This document shows positions 12,221-24,019 of a stretch of DNA of 64,000 nucleotides, in pieces; position 1 is the stretch's first letter, and every line of letters starts with the position of its first letter. Source of the DNA: Synaphobranchus kaupii (Eukaryota > Chordata > Actinopteri > Anguilliformes > Synaphobranchidae); assembly GCA_029718625.1 (NCBI GenBank), contig CM056378.1, forward strand, positions 64,627,027 through 64,691,026. The letters run 5' to 3'. The translations under genes and the position numbers were made by a program. The notes beneath the pieces are model-generated. The model made no database searches. It was not told the origin of the DNA and saw only the letters and a program-made list of their open reading frames with translations.

Positions 12221-13068
12221 TAGCGTTGCACGGTACACCGAAACTTCGGTACTTTTTCGATACTTAAAAAAGAAAAACGGTTCGGTATTAGAATTTTCCG
12301 ACGTTTGGTACTTTTAGGTCAAATGTGTGCTCTGCTGTTATGCGTCTGCATTACTGATTGAGAGGATGAAAGGTGAACGTTAGCTAACAATACTACGAGT
12401 CTGATTCTTTCACACGCGCGATATTGTTTTTGGCCGGCAGAGCTATAGGCTACTTTACGTTACCTACTAAACTAACACCTTACTTCCACGGAGAATTTAG
12501 GTGAGCACAAAGTAAAGGATTTAACGATAGTTTGACTTGAAAAATTATGGTATAATCACTGAAAATAACCCCGATAGACTGTCGTCGTATTTGATCATGT
12601 CACGTATAGAAACAATAATATTTTTTTAAACGTTGTACAAATGAGTATTCGCCGTTTTCCCTTGCCTACTGTACTATATACAGTACCTGATGCACTTTCG
12701 GTTTAGAAGACACCTCATTTTTTTCTCCAAAATCTCTCGTATAAATATGTTTAAGAAACCAAGTACTTACCAGTATATTCAGCTACAGCTGTTTTCTGAT
12801 GAACCCTGAAGAGTTTATCTTGTTATATTTCGCCAAGGTCCCGTACAGTCGACATTTCCGCAGTGACCACCCCTCTCACTTAGGGCTGAAATACGTTGCT
12901 GTACTTTTGCTGTACGCGCTTTCGTACGTTCTTTTTTAAACGTATTTAAATACATTAGGCGACGTATGTTATGGTTATTATATATATACTGTATGTGACT
13001 ATTCTGAAATAAATGTATTCCGTAGCAAATTTCTGAATGATACAGCTTCTTCTTCAGTTCGAACTTAA

Positions 13069-15690
13069 AGGGGAACTGAAACGTAATATGAAGTGAAGGT
13101 GATAGGGTGGATGTCTTTTCAGTCTAATACATATTCCAGTTCTCAAATCTGACGAAACAGTAATAATGGAGAAAACGTTAAGAATAGTTAATCGTTTTGC
13201 CGTTAGGGCGCAGCCATGTTTAGTTTTCGTAGTCAGTGACGTCACTGGCATGATACATCTAACGTTCGAGCACCTATTACCGACTGGGTTCGCGGAAAAA
13301 CAGCAAAACGCAAACTTATTTGCAACCGTAAATAAAATGGGATAAATATTGGTCACACCCCAGACGTCCGCTCGTTGTAGCATTAGCTCCTAGGGGACGT
13401 GTAGCCTACGATCACCCCTCGCGATTAGTGGTAGGCTATTTTATCTTCTCAAAAATAGGTCAATGATCCCATGTATTGTTTCTTCTCAAACGCCTTAATT
13501 AAATGGGTTGACCAATTAATAGACGCGTTAAAAATACATTGAAAACGTAATTCAATCATTGCATTTCAGCATTATAATGGAGGTAGCATGATCATTATAA
13601 TGGAACTTAAGATCATGTTGTAGAAGCCCCTTTCCACAAAAACGGCAGCATTCATACTCTCAGAGCAAAAAAAATGCCTCGTATTAAAAATTATCACACA
13701 ATAGCCTGCATATCTTGCATTATTTGAAAATGTTCTTTTCTTAAAAAAACGTAATCTAGATACTAATTTCATTGAGCAATATCGTGTCTGTTTGATTTAC
13801 CTCTCCCACTCAGTTAAGACAAATTCAACCAAAGAAGTAGGCTAACGTTACTTGACAGTTTTTTTTTCAGACCTGCAATTGAGAGCGGTCGATCATAGAG
13901 TGTAAATATGGAGAGCTCTGTAGCTAGTTATGTACAGTGACCGTGTGCGGTTTGATTTTTCTCTTCTTTTTTTTTTTCAACGTTCAGAGCAAGTGTGGAG
14001 TGAATTGTGTCATTTATTTAGCATTTTTCACTTGTGGGCTTGCGTTTTTGGTATCTTAGCAAGTTAAGCATTTCATTCAGCTGTCATGGCCAGTGCCACT
14101 GTAGTTAACATGGACGAAATGGGAGACATTGTTGATCGTCTTCGAGACGGGTTGGTGTTTGAATGCATGACTTTTGTAGAGAAGAGTCAGACCCAAGTGA
14201 AATGTGAAGGAAGACCTAAGCTCTCGTTCGACTAAACTTGCCAGGGGAAGGGTGTTTCAATTGTTACGATCGAGTGGGCTGGCTAACAAGTGTCAACGTT
14301 ACTACTGGCCCTGTCGGATTTTTTCAACAAATCGTAATGGGACCTGGACAAAATACTGTTTTTACGACATGCAAAACTTTGAAAGGGCTGCGAGTCGACA
14401 TGGGAGATCACGTAGGCTAAGTAGTAGGCTATCAAGCTTAATTTTTTTAGGACAAGTCCGAATTCAGCACGTGTTAGCTAACGTAGATTAGGGGGGCTAA
14501 ACCGGTGAAAATGTATGGGGCGAACAGCCTGCCTTTTCTTAAAAAAAAAAATTTCTACAGCCTGGGGCAGTGCAGTATGACCTTTGGACCGTTTAAATAT
14601 TAAATGTTTTCATGCGTCAAATGTTCCAGCAAATAACTTGATGTAACCACCATCATAATGACAAGATGTGATTTACGTATGTATCACACACCTTTTAACG
14701 TTTGCTCTGATAACTGGATAGTTATTTCCCCCCCAGTCAAATGAGTCAAGAAGTGTACGTGGTTTGCATCTAATGTCACAAAATATAGATAACCTACTCT
14801 TCTGAGGAGTAAAGGGCATAGCTATGCAAGTACTACTGTTATATTTTGGTAAATGGTGCCCTCTCCTGGTGAAATTGGCAATGCAGGCCATAACGCAACG
14901 TAGCCTTGACTTAACCTCCATTCACGGTGATAGGGGATAGTAATTGTTTAACTGTTTGACATTAATGGTACAAACACGAATGCACCTTTTTAAAAAGGAC
15001 TAGATTACGTTTTTTTAAGAAAAGAACATTTTCAAATAATGCAAGATATGCAGGCTATTGTGTGATAATTTTTAATACGAGGCATTTTTTTTGCTCTGAG
15101 AGTATGAATGCTGCCGTTTTTGTGGAAAGGGGCTTCTACAACATGATCTTAAGTTCCATTATAATGATCATACTACCTCCATTATAATGCTGAAATGCAA
15201 TGATTGAATTACGTTTTCAATGTATTTTTAACGTGTCTATTAATTGGTCAACCCATTTAATTAAGGCGTTTGAGAAGAAACAATACACGGGATCATTGAC
15301 CTATTTTTGAGAAGATAAAATAGCCTACCACTAATCGCGAGGGGTGATCGTAGGCTACACGTCCCCTAGGAGCTAATGCTACAACGAGCGGACGTCTGGG
15401 GTGTGACCGATATTTATCCCATTTTATTTACGGTTGCAAATAAGTTTGCGTTTTGCTGTTTTTCCGCGAACCCAGTCGGTAATAGGTGCTCGAACGTTAG
15501 ATGTATCATGCCAGTGACGTCACTGACTACGAAAACTAAACATGGCTGCGCCCTAACGGCAAAACGATTAACTATTCTTAACGTTTTCTCCATTATTACT
15601 GTTTCGTCAGATTTGAGAACTGGAATATGTATTAGACTGAAAAGGCATCCACCCTATCACCTTCACTTCATATTACGTTTCAGTTCCCCT
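13069..15690. mobile_element. TTAA-flanked foldback element, arms about 690 bp
   Basis: The ends aggggaactgaaacgtaata and its complement are flanked by TTAA at 13065..13068 and 15691..15694. The two arms, 13069..13760 and 15000..15690, are near-identical inverted repeats. The open frames 13054..13383 and 15376..15732 are just the same arm read twice. TTAA duplication fits piggyBac or Kolobok; AGG-type ends favour Kolobok-like, which is inference. The loop (13761..14999) holds a small unidentified frame (14086..14235). A related site without the insert exists at about 27290. Confidence 0.85.
14086..14235 (+). CDS. Short unidentified ORF in loop of foldback element
   Basis: A 49-codon frame starts MASATVVNMDEMGDIVDRLR and ends at 14235. 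A neighbouring frame (14238..14420, MPGEGCFNCYDRVGWLTSVN) continues in another phase and may be the same coding unit broken by a frameshift. I do not recognise either. The composition looks more protein-like than the surrounding AT-rich DNA. It may be a remnant of an element-encoded protein or a captured exon. Confidence 0.3.
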   Translation: MASATVVNMDEMGDIVDRLRDGLVFECMTFVEKSQTQVKCEGRPKLSFD

Positions 15691-15940
15691 TTAAAACCAT
15701 GGATGTGCAGGGAATATTTTTTTAGATATTGACATTTAAATAAAACTAGTAGAAACCAGGAGGAAATTGCCTCTGAAGGGCCAAAGTAAATAGGGTTAAG
15801 GTCATTTCAGTAGAGGTACCGAGTATCGAATCAGTATCGTTTCAGTTTCAAGTACCGTTTCAGTATCGAGTATCATGATACTAAACCTGGTATCGGTATC
15901 GAAGTCAAAATTTTGGTATCGTGACAACACTAATTTCTAT

Positions 15941-17222
15941 ATAAGAAGCCAAGCTGTGCCTCCAGACCATTCTGCAATTTCTCAATATGTGTTTTAAAAG
16001 TTAGAGTATCGTCAACCCAGATACCCAGATATTTATAATGAGGGACTTGTTCAATTTCAGTTCCATTCAATGTGTGAATATGCAGATCATTAACAGAGTT
16101 ACTAGATCTAGAAAAATACATGAATTTCGTTTTTTTTTTGCATTTAGTACCAGCTTAAGGTCAATGAGGGATTTCTGGAGCAAATTAAAGCCATGCTGAA
16201 GATCAATAATAGCCTGCTGGGCTGAGGGGGCACTGGTATAGACAACCGTATCATCAGCATAAAAATGTAATTTACAATTACTCTGCGAAAGACCAAGATT
16301 ATTTATATAAATTGTGAACAGCAAAGGACGCAGAGTCGAGCCTTGCGGGACACCTTTAGCGATGCTGAGAAAGCTTGATTGTTTTCCATCTACTGAGATA
16401 CACTGAGTTCTATCCTGTAGGTAGTTTTGAAACCAGATGCAAGCAGAGCTATCAAGACCAATGGCAGATAGCCTTTGCAAGAGCAACTCATGGTCAACAG
16501 TATCGAAGGCTTTCGATAGGTCGATGTAGAGGGCTGCACAGTGACGCTTTTTATCAAGCGAGCTCACTATGTCATTAATTAATAAGGATGCAGCTGAGAT
16601 AGTGCTATGTCCCGTTCTAAAACCTGATTGATGTACATTTAAAATACCATGCTAAAAACGAATGTAACTGAGAATTGATTAGAGTTTCTAAAATTTTAGC
16701 AAGACATGAAAGCCTAGATATAGGGCGATAATTATTCATATCGCAACGGTCACCACCTTTGTGAAGAGGGAGTACTTTAGCTGCCTTCCAAGTCTTAGGG
16801 ATTGAACCAGAAAGAATCGACATATTGAAGATTTGGGCCAATGGTTCAGCAATCAGATCGGCAGAGAGACGCAGAAGGTATGGGTCAAGCTTATCAGTCC
16901 CTGTTGCTTTCCTAACGTCAATTTTAGTTAAGGCTTTCCAAACTTCCAATGTGGAGAAGGTTCTAAAAGAAAATGTATGATTAAGATTTTTATTTAAGCA
17001 AGCTGTAGGAGGGGCTGTTTGACAGACATTCTGAGTACCAGAGCTAGGTAGAGAGGTGTTCTGCAAACTATGTGCTGCCAAGTATCTATCAAATAAATAA
17101 CCAGCAGAAATGAAGTGCTGATTAAATGCACTGAGGGTGTTTATCAGCCAGAGAGAAAGGCGGTAGTAAAACAATCCAACGCTAACAACATCTGGAATGA
17201 GGGCAACACGTGACAAGTCCAA
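15941..17222 (-). pseudogene. LINE ORF2 reverse transcriptase region
   Basis: The frames at 16617..17222 and 16067..16567 carry RT motifs: KATGTDKLDPYLLR, NNYRPISRLSCLAKILE, ALYIDLSKAFDTVDHELLLQ, GVPQGSTLRPLLF and YADDTVVYT (catalytic YADD near 16257). A frameshift near 16130 leads to the frame 15930..16121, which contains the post-catalytic segment with LGIWVDDTLTFKTHIEKLQN. This decayed RT belongs to the LINE 11487..18845. Confidence 0.85.
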
Positions 17223-17262
17223 TTGGTATAAGTCATGAATAAAAGCTTGTTCATTTAAATTC

Positions 17263-17930
17263 TTAATTTCTTCTTAAGATGATTTGAGGTTTAAACTTGG
17301 GTAATCTGGTGTCTCTGATGCAGGCAACTGTACAATGGTCACTAATATCCTGTGCAAATATCCCGCATGCTAAGTATTTGTGGGGCTTGTTAGTTAATAT
17401 GACATCAATCAATATAGACTTGGCAGGGTTCTTAAAATTTGGCCTTGTTGGCTTGGACAATAATTGCGAGAGATTTAATTCTATGCATAACTCTTTAAGC
17501 CTAGAGGAGTTATCAGATAGCCAATCCAGATTTATATCGTCCATAAGTAGTAATTCTGATGAGGCATAAGAAGAAATGAATTTCCCAAAGTCCTCTAAGG
17601 CATCACAGTTTACAGATGGGGGATGGTAAAAACCAATAACTGTTAAATGATTATGTACTTTTGGGAGTTGCTTTTGGGAGTTGATGAGGAAGTGATTTCA
17701 TGGGAAACAAAACATTCTTTAACATAAATCAATACTCCGCCTCCTTTACTTTTATGATCACACCGGAAAATATTGTATCCATGTATGTAAATATCAGAGT
17801 CCAATATTTTTTTTGAAAGCCAAGACTCTGTCAGGATAAAAATATCGGGAGAGGATTCATTAATCAATACATTAATGAAGTCCATTTTCGGAACTAAACG
17901 TTTAAGTGTAAAATTCCTAGCCCATACCAA
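17263..17930 (-). pseudogene. LINE ORF2 endonuclease region
   Basis: Two frames show apurinic-type endonuclease signatures: SPDIFILTESWLSKKILDSD (17643..17930) with the ESW motif, GGGVLIYVKECF, and DINLDWLS plus ISDHCTVACI (17263..17544) with the SDH motif. It is broken by frameshift between about 17545 and 17640. Confidence 0.8.
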
Positions 17931-18229
17931 GATTTAAAATCTTGCGGCGTTTGAATATCAGTGATGTCAGTTTCAGATTCCGATGCTTGAGACTTTCTAA
18001 TGAGGGGCAGATGATTGATTAGTTTGAGGTTTAACAGTGAACTACCATTGGGTCTATATTTCTGTCAAGGTAGTCGATAACAATTAAAAACAGGTAGGAT
18101 GGCAGTAACACAGGGACTTAAAAAGGTGAAAGCCCATGCCATTAACTCACTGACAGCTGTGTTATAAATAGGAACAAAAGAATTACATGCAACCGGTGTA
18201 AAATGATTACAGCTGTGTTTAAAATCAAT

Positions 18230-18800
18230 TAGCATCGGACTCACCAGATATCACTTATTTTGAGTGAGGAGAGATTGCGTAGCTAAATCATGTTGCTTAT
18301 TAAAAGGCTAGAGCCAGCTCTGCTCAGATGTTGGCCATCTCATCTGAATAAGTATTTCCGCCTCCAGTAACTTGCAAAGTTATCAGCAAAAGGAATACGT
18401 TGCAATATCCGTTTAGCCAGATGTGCAGTTGACGGATCCGACAAAATTTAACGTCGCCAAAACAAATTGAAGGAATGGGACCAGAAATGACACAATGCTT
18501 GCCAGTTTTCAAGAGGGTGTTGATTAGATTTTTAAAGTCTCCAAGTCCACGGAGCTTTCCAGGGAGTCATTAGATCCGACATGGACTACTATTGTTGGTT
18601 TTATTACGATGGTTGAGTGCGATGGAAGGTAAAACTGCGTTAATATCCGAAACCAGAGCTCCCGGGAAACAGAAGGATTTGGCTTTATGATGGTGAAGAT
18701 GTCGAGGAGCCGAGTATTAGAAGAGACGGGTCAGCCTGACGCAAAACTCGGCGTGGCATCTCACGAGCAAGGGGCAGTGGGTTGACTCCAGGGGGCCCTG
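18230..18800 (-). pseudogene. LINE ORF1 with SGNH/GDSL esterase-like domain
   Basis: Minus-strand fragments in several frames follow the esterase ORF1 pattern known from CR1/L2-type LINEs: LILGSS near 18710, VHVGSNDS near 18570, GKHCVISGPIPSICFG near 18465-18510, then ADNFASYWRRKYLFR and DGQHLSRAGS near 18310-18370. The GDS-like, GSND and DG.H blocks are in the right order. Frameshifts separate them. ORF1 esterases are thought to help form the retrotransposition particle. A stretch at 18945-19130 may be the more N-terminal part of the same ORF1, displaced by the inverted repeat at 18868..19290. Confidence 0.65.
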
Positions 18801-18867
18801 GGAGTGGCAGGCCCAGGGATGAGGTACGGCGTGGCCCACCGCGGAAAGACCAAGGCAGGGTGCTGTG

Positions 18868-19345
18868 TTTATTTGATGATTATTATATTATTTCTTCTCT
18901 ATTATGACTGCCGATCGTGGTTCATCATTTATTATCCAGCCTCAGCAGAGGAGCGTTGTCCCCTACGTCCTGTTACCGATATCCATGGCTCGGTGGCAGC
19001 AGGAGTGGAGCAAAACATGGACTTAGGTCCAGCTCCAAACTTGCTCCACGGAAGGCCAGTGGTGGAATTATCGGCCATAGCACCAGTGCATTGGGAGACC
19101 AAAAGGGAGTCAAGTAAGTCTAAAAATGCTCAGTAGCGAGCGAGCGGATACATGCGTGCGAGGTAAGCAGATAGCTTTATTTTCCGCGATCAAGTGGTGT
19201 AAATGTGTCTCCTCCTCCTTCCAAATTGAACCACGATCGGCAGTCATAATATAGAGAAGAAATAATATAATAATCAAATAAACACAAATGTTCAACTGTC
19301 AAATTAACTTTGTGAATTCCCACGGAATTTGCGAGTACCACCAAC
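18868..19345. repeat. Inverted pair of Myb/SANT-like repeat around an ORF1-like fragment
   Basis: The motif tgactgccgatcgtggttca, with the preceding AT-rich block, occurs forward at 18872..18930 and reversed at 19225..19290, enclosing about 260 bp. The reversed copy carries MTADRGSIWKEEETHLHHLI, a Harbinger Myb-like start (weak), and extends to 19345 in the similarity with 3126..3325. The enclosed DNA reads on the minus strand with prolines and tryptophans like LINE ORF1. How it became inverted is unclear. Confidence 0.5.
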
Positions 19346-20257
19346 GGAACTGTAGGCTACGTTATTTATGTCACAAGCAAAATTATTCTAAAGGTAGGTT
19401 TCGACAACTGATCCGGTACACACTGATGGCTAAAACGGTAAAAATGAGTAGCCTACATGGCGTGGGTAACTATTTGGACAGCGTGTGATTTTCTGTTTGC
19501 CAGCCGCATCATTATAAGCTCAAACGGGGGCTTGGCAGCAGATTGAGCTACTGTGTTTTGTGTGTATGAGTGAGAGGTTGCGAGAGAGAAACAAAGCAGC
19601 CGCTGTGAGTGCTGTCCAGAGTAGAAATTAGCTTTTGGCTACTAGTGAAAAAGAAATAGCTAGGGTGTGGTTTGATACCTGGAGCTCAGCCCCTATATTA
19701 TTGCCTTATCATGCCCAGATTTAGGCATTTTTCGAATTTAGAAAGGGGGCGGGGTCTAGCTAAACTAGCGTGTTTTGTTACCCTTTAAGATAACTCATGG
19801 TGATATTTATAGCCAATATAACATTAGCTCAGTTAACTATATGATCGCAAATGGCCAACGTTAACAACAGAAGCAGTTTATCAGCTAAAAATCAATAGCC
19901 TAACTTACTTAATGTATAACATTACGGAGTTGTTTTTGGTACAATGCAACAAAAATAATTCTCTTAGCCAAGTTAAATGGCTAACGTTAGCTATATCTTC
20001 CATCTTGCCATGTGACGCTAGCCGGCTTGCTAACTTATATTGGGTAATCACAGTGTCATAGATGCGAAGCAAAATGTGCTTTATGACAATATAATGTTCG
20101 TTTTTGGTTTCCTCTCAAAAAGGTAGGCTATTCATATTGTCATTTTGTTGTCACACATTCTCTTTCTATTGGCTAGTTCATAATAATAAAACATTTTAAA
20201 ATAAACCCACCACTCATTATTTTACACTACTTTTTAATTTCTTTCCTACTTATTAGG
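19346..20257. other. Intronic DNA, nothing recognised
   Basis: Holds several AACGTTA words and a short GC-rich motif (gggggcggggtctagcta near 19744). There is no supported coding frame or inverted-repeat element. Confidence 0.4.
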
Positions 20258-20992
20258 CCTAGACAGAGGGCCACTTTCAGCCCAGCAAACAAAGAATGCA
20301 TAACTCAACGACCTGACTGTAGCGAGGCTAGATTCACGCCTTGTTATGCACAGGCTGGGTAGGCTGCCATGCATTGGCACCCGGAGGCAACAGAGATTTT
20401 CCGTTTCGTAAGCGGACAGACTAAATAAAACCATTATGGGCCGTTCACACAGCGGACGGTAGATGGTAAACGGGAGGGACGTAGTTGACTGCACAGAAAT
20501 GTCCGACGCAGTAACGCATTGTTTATATCAGGGGGTCCCAAACTGTGGGTCGCGACCCCAAGTGGGGTCGCCTGATTTGAGGATGGGGTCACCTGAAATT
20601 TTTATGAAAAAATTTCTGAAAATAAGACATGTCCAACATTTCAACAACCCAAATATAAAAATGTAATCGTTACTTCATACATTTCAACCAATCACAGATT
20701 GCATCTACTCTGTGATTTACGTATGTCATTTTCAACAGAGGCGTGCATGCATGTGCGTGCATACATGCACGTGTGTTGGGTTTTGGGGCTGCGTACATTT
20801 GTGAGCATTAATTTGGGGTCGCATCAGAAAAAAGTTTGGGAACCCCTGGTTTATATCCTTTGCCATATTTACGGTGCGTGCAAAACAGATGTGTACCAAA
20901 GAGCGCCTTTGCAAAATGGACCGCGACTGAAAGTGTATTTATACATTGTGTGTGTGTATTACTGCGTTGTTTCAGTCTGTGTCTTCGTAAGG
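20258..20992 (+). repeat. Direct repeat R, copy 1 (upstream of Gmr1 fragment)
   Basis: Apart from a MITE at 20529..20848, this matches 25207..25637 closely from cactttcagcccagcaaac through the end gtttcagtctgtgtcttc. It contains at 20438 the terminus gggccgttcacacagc, which downstream of copy 2 has a matching opposite end. The copies flank the Gypsy fragment and could be its LTRs, but I see neither a clean TG...CA boundary nor a primer-binding site. A segmental duplication carrying part of a DNA transposon is an equal alternative. Confidence 0.7.
20529..20848. mobile_element. hAT MITE, CAGGGGTTCCCAAACT type
   Basis: 320 bp with ends cagggggtcccaaactgtgg and, reversed, caggggttcccaaacttttt. 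The perfect 8-bp duplication gtttatat is at 20521..20528 and 20849..20856. The interior includes repeated GGGGTCGC words and CATGCA alternations. It splits repeat R copy 1. Confidence 0.92.
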
Positions 20993-21121
20993 AAAAGGAG
21001 TTTGAGAGGTTAGGAATGCACCCAGGAACTAGAACTCCACACCAGGTTCCTCACATCCCAGCAGAGAAGGGAAGAGGGATTTTGGGTAGAGCTACGTGGC
21101 CTGAGAGCATCCATTCTCCAA

Positions 21122-22388
21122 GTGCCACGAGCAGCAGAAGGGGCCCAACGACCTGAACTGACCACCACGACGATGACAGCAGAGAGGCCAAGAATGGCTC
21201 CCCCCACACCACACTGGCACACCGCTGGGGCTTCCGTGACTCCGCCAGCCAACCCATCCCAGCAGACAGCAGCCACACCAGGACCCGCAGAGTCCAGCTA
21301 TATGGCACCACCAGCTGAGAGAGTGATCCGGAAAGAAGCAAAGATGCCCATGTTTCAGCAGGGTGAAGATATTGAAAACTACCTCCTGCGGTTTGAGCGC
21401 ATAGCCAGAACCTGGGCATAGCCAGCACATGAGTAGGTTGGTGCTGTTGCTGACAGAAAAAGCACTGGAGGCCTACACAGCCATGGATGAAGACAGATCC
21501 AACTGTTACGAAGACCTGAAGGAGGCACTGCTGGTGAAATACGAAATCTTGCCGGAGACCTACCATCAGCTTTTCAGACAATCCACCACACCACCTGGAG
21601 AGAGTCCCACTGAATCCTATCACCGTTTGATGGGACTCTACCGTCGATGGATTCAGCAAGAGCAACGGTCCAAAAAAGAGATCGGGGAGATTGTCATCAT
21701 GGAACAACTGCTTCGCATCCTGCCCTATGACACAAGAACCTGGGTCAAGGAGCATGAGCCAGACAACAGACTGACGGCAGCAAACCTTGCCCTCCAGTAC
21801 ATCAACGCCCGCCAAGGGGGCCAGCAGCGATCCTACTCTACTCCCCGAGGTACCAGAGACCCCAAGGACAATCGGGACAATGGAGGTAACCCTGTTGGGG
21901 CTGGGAACATGAAGGGGGATAGTGAATGTACTGCAAGCAAGGGGGTTGTTTGCTACTACTGCCAGCAGCCAGGCCACAAGGCCACTATTTGTCCGGTGCA
22001 CAAACCTAAACTGACTGGGTTCTGTTATGTGCCAAGGGAGGGAGACAGTTCGGAGTGTGAAGTGGGAGGCTCTGATTGTAGTTGTTTTCTTGTCACAGTA
22101 AATGGTCAGACAGTACAAGCACTCAGACACGGGAAGTTCACTGCCCTCATTAAACAAAAGCATGTTCCTGAAAGCAGCATCAATTACAGCAGCAAAACAA
22201 TGATTCAATGTGTTCATGGTGACCAGAGATTGTACCCTATGGCAGAAGTAACTGTGGTTATTAATGAGCAGATGTATTTATTGAAGGCTGGGGTGGTTGA
22301 GGGCTTGCCTCCAGACAGGTTTTGGGCAGGGATTTACCAGTACTATCTGACTCATTGTGGAAGTCCAAAGGTATACAAAATGATCTGA
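21122..22388 (+). pseudogene. Gmr1-like Gag and start of Pol: SCAN-like capsid, zinc knuckle, protease
   Basis: The first frame (21122..21421) ends at an in-frame stop just after a conserved FERIART-type block; the main frame (21429..22388) takes over after a phase change. Residues about 10-110 of the latter, with PGESPTESYHRLMGLYRRW, resemble the capsid C-terminal fold from which vertebrate SCAN domains are thought to derive. A CCHC knuckle (CYYCQQPGHKATIC) lies at about 21950-21991. A retropepsin-like segment follows (VTVNGQTVQAL), but the expected D-S/T-G active-site triad reads RHG, so the protease would be inactive. A stop at 22388 ends the frame. Confidence 0.8.
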
Positions 22389-22389
22389 A

Positions 22390-23800
22390 TGTCCAGATTG
22401 CATGTCCAGTTGTAACCAGAGCCCAGGCGAAAGCAGGTCTTCAGCGTCTGCCAGACTTATGCGATAGTCTGTGTCAGGGCTGGACAAAGGGGCCAAGAAA
22501 ATCACGCCGTCAGCGGCATCTTGAGAAACACCTGGGTTCTCCTGATCGTAATATTGATGTTGCTGGGCTTGACATTAGTGGTTGGGACATTCCTGAGAAT
22601 ATCAGTGCCTTACAGCATGCTGACTTATCCTTGAGACCATTATTTGACAAAGCAGATGTAGGAGGGGTTAAAACGGTAGATCACGAGGTTGAACAATTTT
22701 TTATAGAGAATGGTGTTTTGTATGAAGAGGGTGTGGGTGGAAAACGATTGATTGTACTACTCCACCTGGCACACACCATCCCTTGGGCAGGACACCTTGC
22801 ACAACAAAAAAACCTACCTTCACCTTAGTTCCTGTTTTTTCTGGCCTTCTATGTATACTGATGCTCAGGCTTATTGCACAACATACCCCATCTGTCAAAA
22901 AACATGTACGGTTCGCAGGTCTGACAGGGCCCCTCTGCGCTCATTGCCGGTGATCTCCATTCCCATCCAACACATCGAGATGGACATAGCGGGACCCCTG
23001 GAGAAGAGTAGTGCTGGGTACCAGTACATACTGGTCATTTGTGATTATGCCACCAGGTTCCCAGAAGCCTTTCTACTTCGTTCCATCACTACCCCCAAAA
23101 TAACCAATGCATTGGTCCAGCTGTTTTCCAGCAGTCGGCATCCCAGATGAGATTTTAACAGACCAGGGGACCAACTTTACCTCCGAACTGATGAGGCTTC
23201 TCCAGCAGCAGTTAGGCATCAAGGCGATCAGGACCAGCCCCTACCATCCCCAGACAGACGGTCTCGTGGAGCAATTTAACCAGACCCTCAAGAACATTCT
23301 GAGAAAGTTTGTCGGGGACACTGGTAAAGACTGGGACAAATGGTTGCCCTTCTTACTCAGGGAGGTGCCTCAGGCATCCACAGAATTCTCCCCTTTTGAG
23401 CTGATCTATGGATGGCATGTCCAAGGCCCACTTGATCTGCTAAAGAAGACCTGGGAGGCACTCGCCACAAATGCATCAGAGACTGCCATGGCGCAGTACG
23501 TCCTGCAGATGAGGGACCGCCTGGAGAAGTACAGACTATGGAGAACCTGCAGGAGACCCAACAAACCCAGAAGCGGTGGTATGACTAATATGCCCGGCAC
23601 CGTGAGTACCAGCTGGGGCACAAGGTCCTGCTGCTGCTGCCATCTGATACCAGCAAGCTGTTGGCTAAGTGGCAGGGGCCCTACATAAACACAAGAAAGA
23701 TGGGTCCCGTCACCTATGAAGTCCACCATCCTGACAAAGGCAAGAAAAAACAGACATACTATGTCAACCTGCTAAGAGAATGGAAGGAAAGAGAACCCAC
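22390..23800 (+). pseudogene. Gmr1-like integrase with GPY/F module
   Basis: Three frames (22322..22828, 22752..23150, 23107..23688) together hold the integrase. A zinc-binding region has the histidine pair HTIPWAGH; its second cysteine pair is damaged (YPIC). Catalytic blocks include MDIAGPLEKS, ILTDQGTNFTSELM and HPQTDGLVEQFN, giving D, D and E. A GPY/F-type module (AKWQGPYINTRKMGPVTYEV) lies at 23664-23723. Frame changes occur near 22800, 23135 and 23560-23660. Confidence 0.85.
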
Positions 23801-24019
23801 TGTGAAGAAGGCATTGATGGTGCAGAAGGTGGAGGAAGATGAGGAGATGGAGGGTGACCTGGAGTCTTGGCAGCAAAAGACCCATGTGAATCTGGAGCAT
23901 CTGGGAAAGTGGCAGAGATCCATCAGGTCTTTGGTGACTTCCCTGTGCCCTGTTCCAACCAAAGCCAAGACGAACCAGGGTGATGGAACATCATATCTAC
24001 CTGAAAGCCTCCTCCTCCT

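Larger units (their letters stand above)
12221..15932. mobile_element. hAT element inserted in the LINE, 8-bp duplication
   Basis: The perfect 8-bp target duplication atttctat lies at 12213..12220 and 15933..15940. The left end is tagcgttgcacggtacaccg and the right end, reversed, is tagtgttgtcacgataccaa, an imperfect inverted repeat with the GTACC/GATACC-rich ends common in fish hATs. No hAT transposase was found; 2.6 kb of the interior is the TTAA-flanked foldback. It is non-autonomous or gutted. Confidence 0.88.
11487..18845 (-). mobile_element. APE-type LINE (CR1/L2/Rex group), interrupted copy
   Basis: The minus-strand order from high to low coordinate is: esterase ORF1 (about 18845-18230), endonuclease (about 17930-17263), RT (about 17200-15941), then, beyond a 3.7-kb hAT insertion, the C-terminal tail (12220-11696) and a 3' end with AATAAAG-like tail near 11487-11510. 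ORF2 reads continuously across the hAT target duplication (RN before it, KSCFSYES after). Multiple frameshifts make it non-functional. Clade is inferred from the EN-RT plus SGNH-esterase arrangement; I cannot choose among CR1, L2 and Rex. Confidence 0.85.

Noticed and set aside
13054..15732. Matching ORFs of 109 and 118 aa (MLQRADVWGVT...)
   Set aside because: Identical because they lie in the inverted arms of the TTAA foldback; no domain and no independent evidence of translation.
21051..22217. 388-aa minus-strand ORF
   Set aside because: It is antisense to the Gmr1 Gag/Pol frames, which carry the recognisable motifs.
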